Shown piece by piece: positions 36,094-43,726 of a stretch of 64,000 nucleotides of DNA (positions within the stretch are counted from its first letter, which is position 1; the number at the start of each line of letters is the position of its first letter). The DNA lies in the NCBI GenBank assembly GCA_003755025.1, contig RJVL01000004.1:124001-188000 (forward strand), written 5' to 3'. The notes below the pieces were generated by a model. That model was given only the letters and a program-made list of their open reading frames with translations. It was not told the DNA's origin and searched no databases. The DNA is from Diaphorobacter nitroreducens. Lineage in GTDB: Bacteria; Pseudomonadota; Gammaproteobacteria; Burkholderiales; Burkholderiaceae_C. Both the position numbers and the translations under genes were made by a program.

Positions 36094-36107
36094 CTGATTT
36101 TTGTCAA
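36094..36107 (-). promoter_or_regulatory. FNR/Anr-like binding site upstream of ubiU
   Basis: CTGATTTTTGTCAA (plus strand) matches TTGAT-N4-ATCAA at eight of ten positions. Its centre at 36100.5 lies 41.5 bases from the start predicted by the weak -10 at 36071-36066, the class II activator position. Anaerobic activation of the UbiUVT genes by an FNR-type regulator would make biological sense. Confidence 0.5.
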
Positions 36108-36159
36108 CGATGGGCCGGTCGTTCCTGAATAAACAGATCGGGATTGACCAAAGCCCAGG

Positions 36160-36188
36160 CAAAAAAAGGCCCGCTGTCCGCGGGCCTT
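36160..36188 (-). terminator. Rho-independent terminator after dnaJ
   Basis: Minus strand AAGGCCCGC, five-base loop, GCGGGCCTT followed by TTTTTTT. It starts 11 bases after the dnaJ stop and isolates the dnaKJ group from ubiU. Confidence 0.95.
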
Positions 36189-36198
36189 GTCCAGGGGG

Positions 36199-37329
36199 TC
36201 AGCTGAAGAAGCTCTTGAGCCGGTCGGTCCAGCTCTCGGTGGACGGCGAATGCTTGGCGCCGCCCTTCTTGAGCGACTCGTCCAGTTCCTTGAGCAGCTT
36301 GCGCTGGTGCTCGGTGAGCTTGACCGGGGTTTCCACGATGATGTGGCAGTACAGATCGCCGGGGTAGCTGGCGCGCACCCCCTTGATGCCCTTGCCCCGC
36401 AGGCGAAACTGTTTGCCGGCCTGTGTGCCTTCGGGGATATCGATGGCCGCCTTGCCCTGCAGCGTGGGCACCTCGATCTCTCCACCCAGCGCCGCGGTGA
36501 TGAAGCTCACCGGAACCTGGCAGTGCAGATCGTCGCCGTCGCGCTCGAAGATGTCGTGCTTCCTGATGCGAATCTCGATGTACAGGTCGCCCGGCGGTCC
36601 GCCATTGGTGCCCGGTTCCCCGTTGCCGGTGGAGCGGATGCGCATGCCGTCGTCGATGCCGGCGGGGATCTTCACCTCCAGCGTCTTTTGTTTCTTGACC
36701 CGGCCCTGGCCGTGGCAGGCCGTGCAGGGCTCGGGAATGATCTTGCCCGTGCCGCGGCAGTGGGGGCAGGTCTGCTGCACGCTGAAGAAACCCTGGCGCA
36801 TCTGCACCGTGCCTGAGCCCTGGCAGGTGCCGCAGGTCTTGGCGCTGGTGCCGGGTTTGGCGCCGCTGCCGTGGCAGGTCTCGCAGCTTTCCCAACTGGG
36901 AATGCGGATCTGCGCTTCCTTGCCCTTGGCAGCCTCTTCGAGCGTGACGTCCATGGCGTAGGACAGGTCGTTGCCGCGGTACACCTGCCGGCCGCCGCGC
37001 CCGCGCGCGCCGCCGAACATGTCGCCGAAGATGTCTCCGAAGGCTTCGGCAAAGCCACCAAAGCCCTCGGCGCCACCCATGCCGCCACGCATGTTGGGGT
37101 CTACGCCCGCGTGGCCGTACTGGTCGTAGGCGGCGCGTTTCTGTGCGTCGGACAGGATCTCGTAGGCCTCCTTGGCCTCCTTGAACTTCTCCTCGGCGGG
37201 CTTGGCAGCGTCACCCTGGTTGCGGTCAGGGTGGTACTTCATGGCGAGCTTGCGATAGGCTTTCTTGAGCTCGTCGTCCGAGGCGTTCTTGGGAACGCCA
37301 AGGACCTCGTAAAAATCTCTCTTGGACAT
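36199..37329 (-). CDS. dnaJ: Chaperone DnaJ
   Basis: Hsp40 co-chaperone that delivers substrates to DnaK and stimulates its ATPase. The 376 residues comprise a J domain ([23 protein letters not shown] motif in [11 protein letters not shown]), a Gly/Phe-rich linker and four CxxCxGxG zinc repeats ([32 protein letters not shown], about residues 145-215). The C-terminal substrate domain follows. ATG at 37329 chosen over a TTG two codons upstream. It lies about 95 bases downstream of dnaK on the same strand. Confidence 0.98.
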   Translation of the reverse strand: MSKRDFYEVLGVPKNASDDELKKAYRKLAMKYHPDRNQGDAAKPAEEKFKEAKEAYEILSDAQKRAAYDQYGHAGVDPNMRGGMGGAEGFGGFAEAFGDIFGDMFGGARGRGGRQVYRGNDLSYAMDVTLEEAAKGKEAQIRIPSWESCETCHGSGAKPGTSAKTCGTCQGSGTVQMRQGFFSVQQTCPHCRGTGKIIPEPCTACHGQGRVKKQKTLEVKIPAGIDDGMRIRSTGNGEPGTNGGPPGDLYIEIRIRKHDIFERDGDDLHCQVPVSFITAALGGEIEVPTLQGKAAIDIPEGTQAGKQFRLRGKGIKGVRASYPGDLYCHIIVETPVKLTEHQRKLLKELDESLKKGGAKHSPSTESWTDRLKSFFS

Positions 37330-37424
37330 GGGCAATCTTCAGGCCGGTTGGGAGCACGAACGCCGCGCGAACCCCGGCTGGCGGGGCCCGACGCGGCGGC
37401 TAGGCACGGGATGCGCTGGCGCGA

Positions 37425-39365
37425 TCAGCCCTTCTTGACTTCCTTGACCTCGGCATCCACCACGTTGTCGTCCTGCGCGGCAGCACCGGCGGAGCCACCG
37501 GCGGCAGCTTGCGCGCCGGCAGCCTCGGCCCCTTGAGCGGCCTGCGCATCGCCGTACATCTTCTCGCCGAGCTTCTGGCTGGCAGCCATCAGTGCGGTGG
37601 TCTTCTCGTCGATGGCGGCCTTGTCCTCGGTCTTCAGGGCAGCTTCCAGGTCCTTGACGGCGGCCTCGATCTTTTCCTTCTCACCGGCGTCCAGCTTGTC
37701 GCCGTGCTCGGACAGGCTCTTGTTCACGGTGTGCACGGCGGCCTCACCCTGGTTGCGGGCCTGCACCAGCTCCAGCTTCTTCTTGTCGTCGGCGGCGTTG
37801 AGCTCGGCGTCCTTCACCATCTTCTGGATCTCGTCCTCGGACAGGCCGGAGTTGGCCTTGATGGTGATCTTGTTCTCCTTGCCCGTGCCCTTGTCCTTGG
37901 CGCCCACGTGCAGGATGCCGTTGGCGTCGATGTCAAAGGTCACTTCGATCTGGGGCGTGCCGCGCGACGCCGGGGGAATGCCTTCCAGATTGAACTCGCC
38001 CAGCAGCTTGTTGGCGCTGGCAATCTCGCGCTCGCCCTGGAACACCTTGATCGTCACGGCGGGCTGGTTGTCCTCGGCCGTCGAGAAGGTCTGCGCGAAC
38101 TTCGTCGGGATCGTGGTGTTCTTCGTGATCATCTTGGTCATCACGCCGCCCAGGGTCTCGATGCCCAGGGACAGCGGCGTCACGTCCAGCAGCAGCACGT
38201 CCTTGCGGTCGCCCGACAACACCTGACCCTGGATGGCTGCGCCCACGGCCACGGCCTCGTCAGGATTCACGTCCTTGCGCGGATCTTTGCCAAAGAACTC
38301 CTTGACCTTTTCCTGCACCTTGGGCATGCGGCTCATGCCACCGACCAGGATCACGTCGTCGATGTCGGACACGGAGATGCCGGCGTCCTTGATGGCCGTG
38401 CGGCAGGGGGCGATGGTGCGCTCGATCAGCTCGTCCACCAGGCTTTCCAGCTTGGCGCGGGTGAGCTTGATGTTCAGGTGCTTCGGGCCCGACGCATCGG
38501 CGGTGATGTAGGGCAGGTTGATGTCGGTTTGCGCGCTGTTGGACAGCTCGATCTTGGCCTTTTCGGCGGCTTCCTTCAGGCGCTGCAGGGCCAGCACGTC
38601 CTTGGACAGGTCCACGCCTTGCTCTTTCTTGAACTCGCCGATGATGTAGTCGATGATGCGCTGGTCGAAGTCTTCGCCGCCCAGGAAGGTGTCGCCATTG
38701 GTGGACAGCACTTCGAACTGCTTCTCGCCATCGACGTCGGCGATCTCGATGATGGACACGTCGAACGTGCCGCCACCCAGGTCATACACGGCGATCTTGC
38801 GGTCGCCCTTGTCCTGCTTGTCCAGGCCGAAAGCCAGCGCGGCGGCGGTAGGCTCATTGATGATGCGCTTCACATCCAGGCCCGCGATACGGCCGGCGTC
38901 CTTGGTGGCCTGACGCTGAGCGTCGTTGAAGTATGCGGGAACCGTGATCACGGCCTCGGTCACCGGTTCGCCCAGGAAGTCCTCGGCAGTCTTCTTCATC
39001 TTGCGCAGCACTTCCGCGGAGATCTGCGGGGGGGCCAGCTTCTGGCCGCGCACTTCCACCCAGGCGTCGCCGTTGTCGGCGCGGGTGATGGTGAAGGGCA
39101 TCAGGTCGATGTCCTTCTGCACTTCCTTCTCGTCGAACTTGCGGCCGATCAAGCGCTTGGCGGCGTAGATGGTGTTCTTGGGGTTGGTCACGGCCTGGCG
39201 CTTGGCAGAGGCGCCCACCAGAATCTCACCGTCTTCCTGGTACGCGATGATGGACGGCGTAGTGCGCGCGCCTTCGCTGTTCTCGATCACGCGCGTGTTG
39301 TTGCCTTCCATGATGGCCACGCAGCTGTTGGTGGTGCCCAGGTCAATACCGATGATTTTTCCCAT
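37425..39365 (-). CDS. dnaK: Molecular chaperone DnaK (Hsp70)
   Basis: ATP-dependent Hsp70 for protein folding and stress repair. The 646 residues start [20 protein letters not shown]. The ATPase domain has [37 protein letters not shown] and [13 protein letters not shown]. The substrate-binding domain contains [20 protein letters not shown], and an Ala-rich C-terminal tail ends EVKEVKKG. Normal length. grpE lies upstream and dnaJ downstream. A perfect DnaA box (39409-39417) lies in the grpE-dnaK gap. I see only a poor sigma-32-like sequence directly in front of dnaK. Confidence 0.99.
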   Translation of the reverse strand: MGKIIGIDLGTTNSCVAIMEGNNTRVIENSEGARTTPSIIAYQEDGEILVGASAKRQAVTNPKNTIYAAKRLIGRKFDEKEVQKDIDLMPFTITRADNGDAWVEVRGQKLAPPQISAEVLRKMKKTAEDFLGEPVTEAVITVPAYFNDAQRQATKDAGRIAGLDVKRIINEPTAAALAFGLDKQDKGDRKIAVYDLGGGTFDVSIIEIADVDGEKQFEVLSTNGDTFLGGEDFDQRIIDYIIGEFKKEQGVDLSKDVLALQRLKEAAEKAKIELSNSAQTDINLPYITADASGPKHLNIKLTRAKLESLVDELIERTIAPCRTAIKDAGISVSDIDDVILVGGMSRMPKVQEKVKEFFGKDPRKDVNPDEAVAVGAAIQGQVLSGDRKDVLLLDVTPLSLGIETLGGVMTKMITKNTTIPTKFAQTFSTAEDNQPAVTIKVFQGEREIASANKLLGEFNLEGIPPASRGTPQIEVTFDIDANGILHVGAKDKGTGKENKITIKANSGLSEDEIQKMVKDAELNAADDKKKLELVQARNQGEAAVHTVNKSLSEHGDKLDAGEKEKIEAAVKDLEAALKTEDKAAIDEKTTALMAASQKLGEKMYGDAQAAQGAEAAGAQAAAGGSAGAAAQDDNVVDAEVKEVKKG

Positions 39366-39408
39366 GTTTTTCTCCGTGATGTCTGAAATGGCTGGATAGC
39401 CAGTAACT

Positions 39409-39417
39409 TGTGGATAA
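39409..39417 (-). promoter_or_regulatory. Perfect DnaA box in the grpE-dnaK gap
   Basis: TGTGGATAA, the exact complement of the high-affinity box TTATCCACA, 44 bases upstream of the dnaK start codon. A single box could titrate DnaA or tie dnaK transcription to DnaA; it may also be chance. Confidence 0.5.
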
Positions 39418-39452
39418 CTTGCCCGTCTTCAAGCGGCGGTGCTGAGATTTAT

Positions 39453-39989
39453 TTACTTGGGCGCGGCCACCGTGACCAGCGCTGGGCGCAGGACGCGGTC
39501 AAAGATCAGATAGCCCTTTTGCAGCACGCTCACGACGGTGTTGGCTTCCTGGTCGGCGGGCACCATGCTGATGGCCTGGTGCTGGTGCGGGTCGAACTTG
39601 GTGCCGGTCTCGGGGTTCACGATGACCACCTTGTTGCGCTCCAGCGCCGACATCAGCTGGCGCAGGGTGGCGTCCGAACCCTCGCGCAGTTGCTCGGCCG
39701 TGGCGTTCTCGATGGCCAGGGCGGCGTCCAGGCTGTCGCAGACAGGCAGCAGGCTTTCGGCGAAGCTCTCAATGCCGAACTTGCGGGCCTTGGCTACCTC
39801 ATCCTCCGCACGCCGGCGGGCATTCTCGGCCTCGGCTTTGGCGCGCAAAAATTGATCGGCCAGGTCGGCGCTCTTGGCTTTGAGTTCGGCCAGTTCGCCC
39901 TGCAGGCGGTTCAGTTCGTCGGCGGCATTGGCGGACATCGCCGCTTCAATCTCTTCAGGAGAGGGAGGGGGATTCTGGTTCTCGGACAT
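39453..39989 (-). CDS. grpE: Nucleotide exchange factor GrpE
   Basis: Dimeric exchange factor that releases ADP from DnaK. The 178-residue product has an acidic N-terminus ([20 protein letters not shown]), a long coiled-coil helix (about 25-85, [20 protein letters not shown]) and the C-terminal beta domain with [16 protein letters not shown] and [16 protein letters not shown]. The ATG at 39989 fits a start site just upstream from the sigma-32-type promoter; the longer open frame runs through that promoter. Confidence 0.97.
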   Translation of the reverse strand: MSENQNPPPSPEEIEAAMSANAADELNRLQGELAELKAKSADLADQFLRAKAEAENARRRAEDEVAKARKFGIESFAESLLPVCDSLDAALAIENATAEQLREGSDATLRQLMSALERNKVVIVNPETGTKFDPHQHQAISMVPADQEANTVVSVLQKGYLIFDRVLRPALVTVAAPK

Positions 39990-40026
39990 GTCGACTCGGG
40001 TTGAATTGGAATGCTTGTGCGCGCCA

Positions 40027-40053
40027 GTTAGGGGCGTATCCGCGGTTTTCAAG
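40027..40053 (-). promoter_or_regulatory. Sigma-32 (RpoH)-type heat-shock promoter for grpE
   Basis: On the minus strand CTTGAAA (perfect -35) is separated by 12 bases from CCCCTAAC (close to the CCCCAT -10). Transcription would start near 40020, about 30 bases before the grpE ATG, fitting heat-shock control of grpE-dnaK-dnaJ. Confidence 0.82.
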
Positions 40054-40134
40054 CGCGAATGGTGCAAATGGCGTTCTTTGCGGGCAACGCGGGGGCTTTG
40101 GCGTGCCGCGTGCAGGAGTGTGGACGGTGCGCAG

Positions 40135-40163
40135 TGTACAAGGTGAGCGCGCGTTGCTATAAT
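40135..40163 (+). promoter_or_regulatory. Sigma-70 promoter for the rpsF operon
   Basis: A perfect -10 TATAAT at 40158-40163 with TGTACA 17 bases upstream as a partial -35 (four of six matches). It lies 66 bases before the rpsF ATG and diverges from the grpE heat-shock promoter. Confidence 0.8.
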
Positions 40164-40228
40164 CTTGCGCTTTGCCTTGCCACACCGCTACACGACGCGG
40201 CGGGTGGTGTCATCCAAAAGGAGTTTGC

Positions 40229-40606
40229 ATGCGTCACTACGAAATCATTTTGTTGATCCATCCGGATCAGAGCGAACAGGTTCCGGCCATGCTGGAGCGC
40301 TACAAGGGCATGATCGTTGCCGGCGGCGGCCAGGTGCACCGTGTGGAAGATTGGGGTCGCCGTCAACTGGCTTACCTGATCAACAAGCTGGCCAAGGCCC
40401 ACTACCTGTGCCTGAACATCGAAGCCGACCAGGCTGTGATGGCCGAACTCGAGCACGCCTTCAAGTTCAACGACGCCGTGCTGCGTCACCTGACGGTGCA
40501 GAAGAAGAAGGCCGAAACGGGCGCGTCCTCCATGATGAAGACCGTCGAGCGCGAAGAAGCACGCAAGGCCAGCCAGGCCGAGTTTGCCGCTTCGAACGAG
40601 CGCTGA
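40229..40606 (+). CDS. rpsF: 30S ribosomal protein S6
   Basis: Small-subunit protein that binds 16S rRNA together with S18. The 125 residues begin [20 protein letters not shown] and contain [20 protein letters not shown] and [10 protein letters not shown], the core of the S6 fold; the C-terminal tail is charged. A strong AAAAGGAG Shine-Dalgarno precedes the ATG at 40229, so the upstream open frame is not used. First gene of rpsF-priB-rpsR-rplI. Confidence 0.98.
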   Translation: MRHYEIILLIHPDQSEQVPAMLERYKGMIVAGGGQVHRVEDWGRRQLAYLINKLAKAHYLCLNIEADQAVMAELEHAFKFNDAVLRHLTVQKKKAETGASSMMKTVEREEARKASQAEFAASNER

Positions 40607-40631
40607 TCGACCAGCCTGTCAGCCAGGAGGT

Positions 40632-40922
40632 GTGAACAACCATTGGGTCCTGACAGCCTGTATCGCCGAGGTCCAGCCTCTGCGCTACACGCCCGCCGGC
40701 CTGCCGGCGCTGGATATACGACTCGAGCACGAGTCGCTCCAGCGGGAAGCCGGGGCGGATCGGCAGGTCAAGGCCAGCGTGAAAGCCCTCGCATTTGGCG
40801 CTCTTGCGGAGCGTCTGGCCCGGCAAGCACTGGGAAGCGTCTGGAAGTTCCAGGGCTTCTTGGCCACGGGGCGCGGCGGCAAGGGATTGGTGTTCCACAT
40901 CCAGGATATTCAACAAGATTAA
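40632..40922 (+). CDS. priB: Primosomal replication protein N (PriB)
   Basis: A single-strand DNA-binding OB-fold protein of the replication-restart primosome (PriA-PriB-DnaT). The 96 residues read NNHWVLTACIAEVQPLRYTP, then GLPALDIRLEHES and AFGALAERLARQ, typical of betaproteobacterial PriB. The GTG at 40632 is the apparent start; the AGGAGG motif sits only one base before it, closer than usual. Its place between rpsF and rpsR is conserved in proteobacteria. Confidence 0.93.
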   Translation: MNNHWVLTACIAEVQPLRYTPAGLPALDIRLEHESLQREAGADRQVKASVKALAFGALAERLARQALGSVWKFQGFLATGRGGKGLVFHIQDIQQD

Positions 40923-40940
40923 TTTTCAAGAGGTCCGAAA

Positions 40941-41222
40941 ATGGCCACGTTCAAGAAATTCAACAAGGACAAGCGCCCGAAGCGCAACACCCAGTCGCTG
41001 CTGTTCAAGCGCAAGCGCTTCTGCCGCTTCACGGTCGCAGGCGTCGAAGAAATCGACTACAAGGATGTCGACACCCTGCGTGACTTCATCGCAGAGAACG
41101 GCAAGATCATCCCCGCGCGCCTGACCGGCACGCGCGCGATCTACCAGCGCCAGCTCAACACCGCCATCAAGCGCGCCCGCTTCCTGGCCCTGTTGCCCTA
41201 CAGCGACCAGCACAAGATCTAA
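40941..41222 (+). CDS. rpsR: 30S ribosomal protein S18
   Basis: Small-subunit protein that partners S6 on the platform. The 93 residues begin [20 protein letters not shown] and contain [20 protein letters not shown] and the conserved [20 protein letters not shown], then [17 protein letters not shown] is seen before the ATG. It lies 18 bases after priB. Confidence 0.98.
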   Translation: MATFKKFNKDKRPKRNTQSLLFKRKRFCRFTVAGVEEIDYKDVDTLRDFIAENGKIIPARLTGTRAIYQRQLNTAIKRARFLALLPYSDQHKI

Positions 41223-41236
41223 GGAGCACGATTACC

Positions 41237-41689
41237 ATGCAAATCATCCTGCTCGACAAGGTCGTGAACCTCGGTAACCTCGGCGAGATCGTCAAGGTCA
41301 AGGACGGTTACGCCCGCAACTTCCTGATCCCCACGGGCCGCGCCCGCCGCGCCACCGAAGCCGCCAAGGCCGAGTTCGAGGCCAAGCGCGCCGAACTTGA
41401 AAAGGCCGCCGCCGAGAAGCTGGCTGCCGCCCAGGCACAAGGCGAAAAGCTGGCCGGCACCACCGTCAAGCTGACGCAGAAGGCTGGCGTGGACGGCCGT
41501 CTGTTCGGCTCCGTGACCAACCATGACATCGCCGAAGAGCTGAACAAGCAAGGCTACAACGTGGTGAAGTCGCAAGTCCGCCTGCCCAACGGCCCTATCA
41601 AGGTCGTGGGCGACAACACCGTCACGGTGGCCCTGCACACCGACGTGGCCGTTGAAGTCACCGTGTCCGTCTACGGCGAAACGGCCTGA
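41237..41689 (+). CDS. rplI: 50S ribosomal protein L9
   Basis: Large-subunit protein with two domains joined by a long helix. The 150 residues begin [20 protein letters not shown] (binds 23S rRNA). [20 protein letters not shown] starts the linker helix, and the C-terminal domain has [18 protein letters not shown] ribosome-binding site AAGGAG precedes the start. Last gene of the operon, followed by a strong terminator. Confidence 0.98.
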   Translation: MQIILLDKVVNLGNLGEIVKVKDGYARNFLIPTGRARRATEAAKAEFEAKRAELEKAAAEKLAAAQAQGEKLAGTTVKLTQKAGVDGRLFGSVTNHDIAEELNKQGYNVVKSQVRLPNGPIKVVGDNTVTVALHTDVAVEVTVSVYGETA

Positions 41690-41715
41690 GCGGTTCACAC
41701 CCTGGCTCTGCCATA

Positions 41716-41747
41716 CAAAGCCGCCCTTGGGCGGCTTTTGTTTTTTC
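41716..41747 (+). terminator. Rho-independent terminator after rplI
   Basis: AAAGCCGCCC, a three-base loop, GGCGGCTTT then TTGTTTTTT, starting 27 bases after the rplI stop. It ends the rpsF-priB-rpsR-rplI operon before dnaB. Confidence 0.95.
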
Positions 41748-41788
41748 ACCCGCACCTGTGCACCTGCTGCCCACTGCCTTTGCACGCC

Positions 41789-41797
41789 TTATCCACA
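41789..41797 (+). promoter_or_regulatory. Perfect DnaA box upstream of dnaB
   Basis: TTATCCACA, an exact high-affinity DnaA box, 74 bases before the dnaB ATG and after the rplI terminator, so inside the probable dnaB promoter region. Confidence 0.55.
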
Positions 41798-41870
41798 GAG
41801 TTGTGCAATGACGGGCATGGCACCGCCCGCTAGCATCGTCTGCTTGCCCTCCTGAAAGCCCCTGAGTCCC

Positions 41871-43289
41871 ATGTCTGCCGTTGTGCCCACCCTTCCTGAC
41901 GGTTATGCCGTCCCATCGCTGGATCGCGAGGTGGCCCAGTTGCGCGTTCCGCCCCATTCCATCGAGGCAGAGTCCAGCGTGCTGGGCGGCCTGTTGCTGG
42001 ACAACATGGCGTGGGACCGCGTGGGTGACCTGCTGGTGGATGGCGATTTCTACCGCCACGAGCACCAGCAGATCTACGCCGCCATCGGCGCGCTGATCAA
42101 CGCCAGCAAGCCTGCGGACGTGATCACGGTCTACGAGCATCTGCAGGGCATGGGCAAGGCCGAGGAGATCGGCGGGCTGGCCTATCTGAACAGCCTGGCC
42201 CAGTACGTGCCCAGCGCCAGCAACATCCGCCGCTACGCGGAGATCGTGCGCGAGCGCGCCATCCTGCGCAAGCTGGTGACCGCCAGCGACGACATCGCCA
42301 CCAACGCCTTCAATCCCCAGGGCCGGCCGGTGGAGCGCATCCTGGACGAGGCTGAGCAGAAGATCTTCGCCATCGGCGAAGAGGGCTCGCGGATGAAGCA
42401 GGGCTTCCAGTCGCTCGACTCGCTCGTGATCGACCTGCTGGACCGCGTACAGGAGATGGCCGACAACCCCATGGACGTGACCGGCGTGCCCACGGGCTTC
42501 GCCGACCTGGACCGCATGACCAGCGGTCTGCAGGCAGGCGACTTGGTGGTGCTCGCGGCACGCCCCTCCATGGGCAAGACCTCGTTCGCGGTGAACATTG
42601 CCGAGCATGTGGCGCTCAACGAGGGCCTGCCGGTGGCCATCTTCTCGATGGAAATGGGCGCCGCCCAACTGGCGGTGCGTATCGTGGGCTCGATCGGGCG
42701 CGTGAACCAGGGCAACCTGCGCACCGGCAAGCTCAGCGACGAGGAGTGGCCGCGCCTGACCGAAGCCATCGAGCGGCTGCGCACCGTGAGCCTGCACATC
42801 GACGAGACGCCGGGCCTGACCCCATCCGAGCTGCGCGCCAACGCGCGCCGCTTGGCGCGCCAGTGCGGCAAACTGGGCCTGATCGTGGTGGACTATCTGC
42901 AGCTCATGAGCGGCTCGGGCAGCAACAGCTCCGACAACCGCGCCACCGAGCTGGGCGAGATATCGCGGGGCCTGAAGATGCTGGCCAAGGAGCTGCAGTG
43001 CCCGGTGATCGCGCTGTCGCAGCTCAACCGTTCGGTGGAGCAGCGCACCGACAAGCGTCCCATGATGAGTGACCTGCGCGAATCGGGCGCCATCGAACAG
43101 GACGCGGACATCATCATGTTCATCTACCGCGACGACTACTACAACAAGGAGTCCAAGGAGCCGAACATTGCCGAAGTCATCATCGGCAAGCAGCGTAACG
43201 GCCCCACGGGCACGGTGAAGCTGTTCTTCCAGAAGAACCAGACGCGCTTTGAGAACCTGGCGGTGGGCGCAGGTGACGATTACTATTAA
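41871..43289 (+). CDS. dnaB: Replicative DNA helicase DnaB
   Basis: Hexameric 5'-3' helicase that opens the replication fork and recruits primase. The 472 residues have the N-terminal collar domain (VPPHSIEAESSVLGGLLLDN, about 25-130) and the RecA-like domain. The latter has Walker A ARPSMGKTSFAVN, Walker B IVVDYLQLMSGSG, SQLNRSVEQRTDKRPMMSDL and the C-terminal KQRNGPTGTVKLFF. Normal length for DnaB. It has its own short promoter region with a DnaA box and is followed by repeat copy 6. Confidence 0.98.
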   Translation: MSAVVPTLPDGYAVPSLDREVAQLRVPPHSIEAESSVLGGLLLDNMAWDRVGDLLVDGDFYRHEHQQIYAAIGALINASKPADVITVYEHLQGMGKAEEIGGLAYLNSLAQYVPSASNIRRYAEIVRERAILRKLVTASDDIATNAFNPQGRPVERILDEAEQKIFAIGEEGSRMKQGFQSLDSLVIDLLDRVQEMADNPMDVTGVPTGFADLDRMTSGLQAGDLVVLAARPSMGKTSFAVNIAEHVALNEGLPVAIFSMEMGAAQLAVRIVGSIGRVNQGNLRTGKLSDEEWPRLTEAIERLRTVSLHIDETPGLTPSELRANARRLARQCGKLGLIVVDYLQLMSGSGSNSSDNRATELGEISRGLKMLAKELQCPVIALSQLNRSVEQRTDKRPMMSDLRESGAIEQDADIIMFIYRDDYYNKESKEPNIAEVIIGKQRNGPTGTVKLFFQKNQTRFENLAVGAGDDYY

Positions 43290-43291
43290 GA

Positions 43292-43340
43292 GTCAAAAAT
43301 GGCTCTAGCGCTTACTGGGTAAGCGCTAGTAGCTATTTAT
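43292..43340 (+). repeat. Dispersed intergenic hairpin repeat, copy 6
   Basis: GGCTCTAGCGCTTA (43301-43314) pairs with TAAGCGCTAGTAGC (43320-43333), loop CTGGG, followed by TATTTATTTAG. It starts three bases after the dnaB stop and lies between dnaB and the convergent small membrane-protein gene. Confidence 0.87.
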
Positions 43341-43360
43341 TTAGTAGTGATTGAGCGGTC

Positions 43361-43726
43361 TCAACGCGACAGTGCCCAGGCGAGCAGCGCCAGCGTGCAT
43401 ACGCCGAGCCCGCAGACGGCGAGCAGCAGGTGCAGGCTGCGCCGGCGCAACCCATCGACGGCGCGCACCAGTTGGGCGTTCTGCTCGGCCAGCGATTCGA
43501 TCAGCGCGGCGGACGCGCGCTGGTCTTCTTCCAACTGGGCCATCCGCGCTTGCAGTACTGCCAGTTGATCGGGCGTGCTGTCGATCCGCTGCGCGGGCGC
43601 CTCGGGCGGTGGGGCTTTGCGCGTGTTGCTGATGAGTTTGCGCGCGGCCTGCATGATCTGGGGCGTGGCCTCGATCACGTCGCCCCAGGGCACAAGCTTC
43701 AGCGCGGACATCCAGCCCACGGCCAT
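43361..43726 (-). CDS. Small coiled-coil, tail-anchored membrane protein coupled to PhoH
   Basis: A 121-residue protein starting MAVGWMSALKLVPWGDVIEA. The middle (about 52-95, QLAVLQARMAQLEEDQRASA) is a predicted coiled coil. A single C-terminal hydrophobic helix (about 98-119, LLLAVCGLGVCTLALLAWAL) suggests a tail anchor. I recognise no characterised family. Its ATG overlaps the stop of the PIN-PhoH gene by one base (TGATG), so it is translationally coupled and may act with that ATPase. It ends before repeat copy 6, convergent with dnaB. Confidence 0.78.
   Translation of the reverse strand: MAVGWMSALKLVPWGDVIEATPQIMQAARKLISNTRKAPPPEAPAQRIDSTPDQLAVLQARMAQLEEDQRASAALIESLAEQNAQLVRAVDGLRRRSLHLLLAVCGLGVCTLALLAWALSR

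Noticed and set aside
37509..39386. 625-codon ORF antisense to dnaK
   Set aside because: A long frame opposite dnaK is a well-known by-product of high GC content and dnaK codon bias; the product is a Leu/Val/His-rich shadow with no family features.
39366..39452. Second sigma-32 promoter directly in front of dnaK
   Set aside because: CTTGAAG is followed by CCACAAG at about the right spacing, but the -10 is too poor to support a call.
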